Shown: one piece after another, positions 34,097 to 34,222 of the stretch
Layout of the letters: the number at the start of each line of letters is the position of its first letter
Numbering within the stretch: the stretch's first letter is position 1
Assembly (NCBI GenBank): GCA_028278455.1
Contig: JANQEH010000311.1
Coordinates: forward strand, 1-34,222
Length of the DNA stretch: 34,222 bases
Reading direction: 5' to 3'
From: a bacterium
Lineage (GTDB): Bacteria > SM23-31
Notes under the pieces: generated by a model
Databases searched by the model: none
What the model was told of the DNA's origin: nothing
Seen by the model: only the letters and a program-made list of their open reading frames with translations
Translations under genes and position numbers: made by a program

Positions 34097-34222
34097 ATGG
34101 CCATCGGAGATTCAACCCGAATAAACACCAACATTGCGGCCTTCAACGCTCTTCACGCTCTAAAATACGTTAACAGGAACCTTGAAAATTCACAGCTTCG
34201 CTTAGCTACCGGTAAAAGGATC
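34097..34222 (+). CDS. fliC/hag: Flagellin, N-terminal part (cut by window end)
   Basis: The first 42 codons of a flagellin; the rest is beyond the window. The D0/D1 start is characteristic: RINTNIAAFNALHALKYV at 8-25, then NRNLENSQLRLATGKRI at 26-42, matching the RINTN...RLSSGxRI pattern. Flagellin is exported by the flagellar type III apparatus and polymerises into the filament. The ATG at 34097 follows AAGGAGG with suitable spacing. Expression should depend on the FliA promoter and possibly on CsrA/FliW through the leader. No other flagellar gene is seen. Confidence 0.95.
   Translation, partial: MAIGDSTRINTNIAAFNALHALKYVNRNLENSQLRLATGKRI

Noticed and set aside
1-34222. CRISPR arrays, tRNA or rRNA genes, prophage or IS transposase
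   Set aside because: No regularly spaced repeats, cloverleaf-like sequences, rRNA blocks or transposase motifs were seen.

Overview
This is bacterial chromosomal DNA, fairly AT-rich, with densely packed genes and strong Shine-Dalgarno (SD) sites such as GGAGG. No rRNA, tRNA, CRISPR array, transposase or phage gene was recognised. The protein families point to a free-living, probably uncultured Gram-negative lineage of the FCB (Bacteroidota-related) superphylum. Evidence: two GWxTD-domain secreted proteins, one carrying a carboxypeptidase-regulatory-like domain; two six-bladed beta-propeller (NHL-type) lipoproteins; Rex; SpmA/SpmB; and a flagellin controlled by a near-consensus sigma-28 promoter. 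SD use and flagella argue against a typical Bacteroidota genome. A Calditrichota, Marinimicrobia, Delongbacteria or Zixibacteria-like lineage would fit, but the species cannot be named from the sequence.

Layout. (1) 1-1642, minus strand: a propeller lipoprotein and queF. (2) 1643-4111: a repeat-rich intergenic stretch, a sigma-70-like promoter, a small membrane protein, a degenerate DHH/DHHA1 protein and YjbQ. (3) 4365-11623: a compact co-directional run gyrA > archease > rex > M20 amidohydrolase > glutaminyl-cyclase-like M28 enzyme > prmA > DUF4390-like protein, with most junctions overlapping by 4-17 bases. (4) 12004-15084: a large secreted protein with CPD-like and GWxTD modules. (5) 15644-19372, minus strand: spmA-spmB and priA, convergent with region 4. 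(6) 19559-30116: a 2052-residue natural AddA-AddB fusion, dnaE, and a PhnP-like metallo-beta-lactamase-fold hydrolase that starts directly after the dnaE stop. (7) 30256-33736: a second propeller lipoprotein followed by a second GWxTD protein. (8) 33960-34222: the flagellin promoter, a structured leader and the first 42 codons of flagellin.

How it works together. The core is housekeeping: gyrase, replicative polymerase, replication restart, double-strand-break processing, ribosomal protein methylation and redox-responsive repression. Around it lie cell-envelope or secreted paralogous families of unknown role.

The most notable observations are: the single-chain AddAB with both nuclease sites and the iron-sulfur cysteines intact; a flagellin leader with two hairpins that each present GGA in the loop, one of them over the SD, which looks like CsrA translational control; a DHH-fold protein that has lost its catalytic signatures, paired with a one-pass membrane protein; an alanine at the main quinolone position of GyrA; and several families of diverged intergenic repeats.
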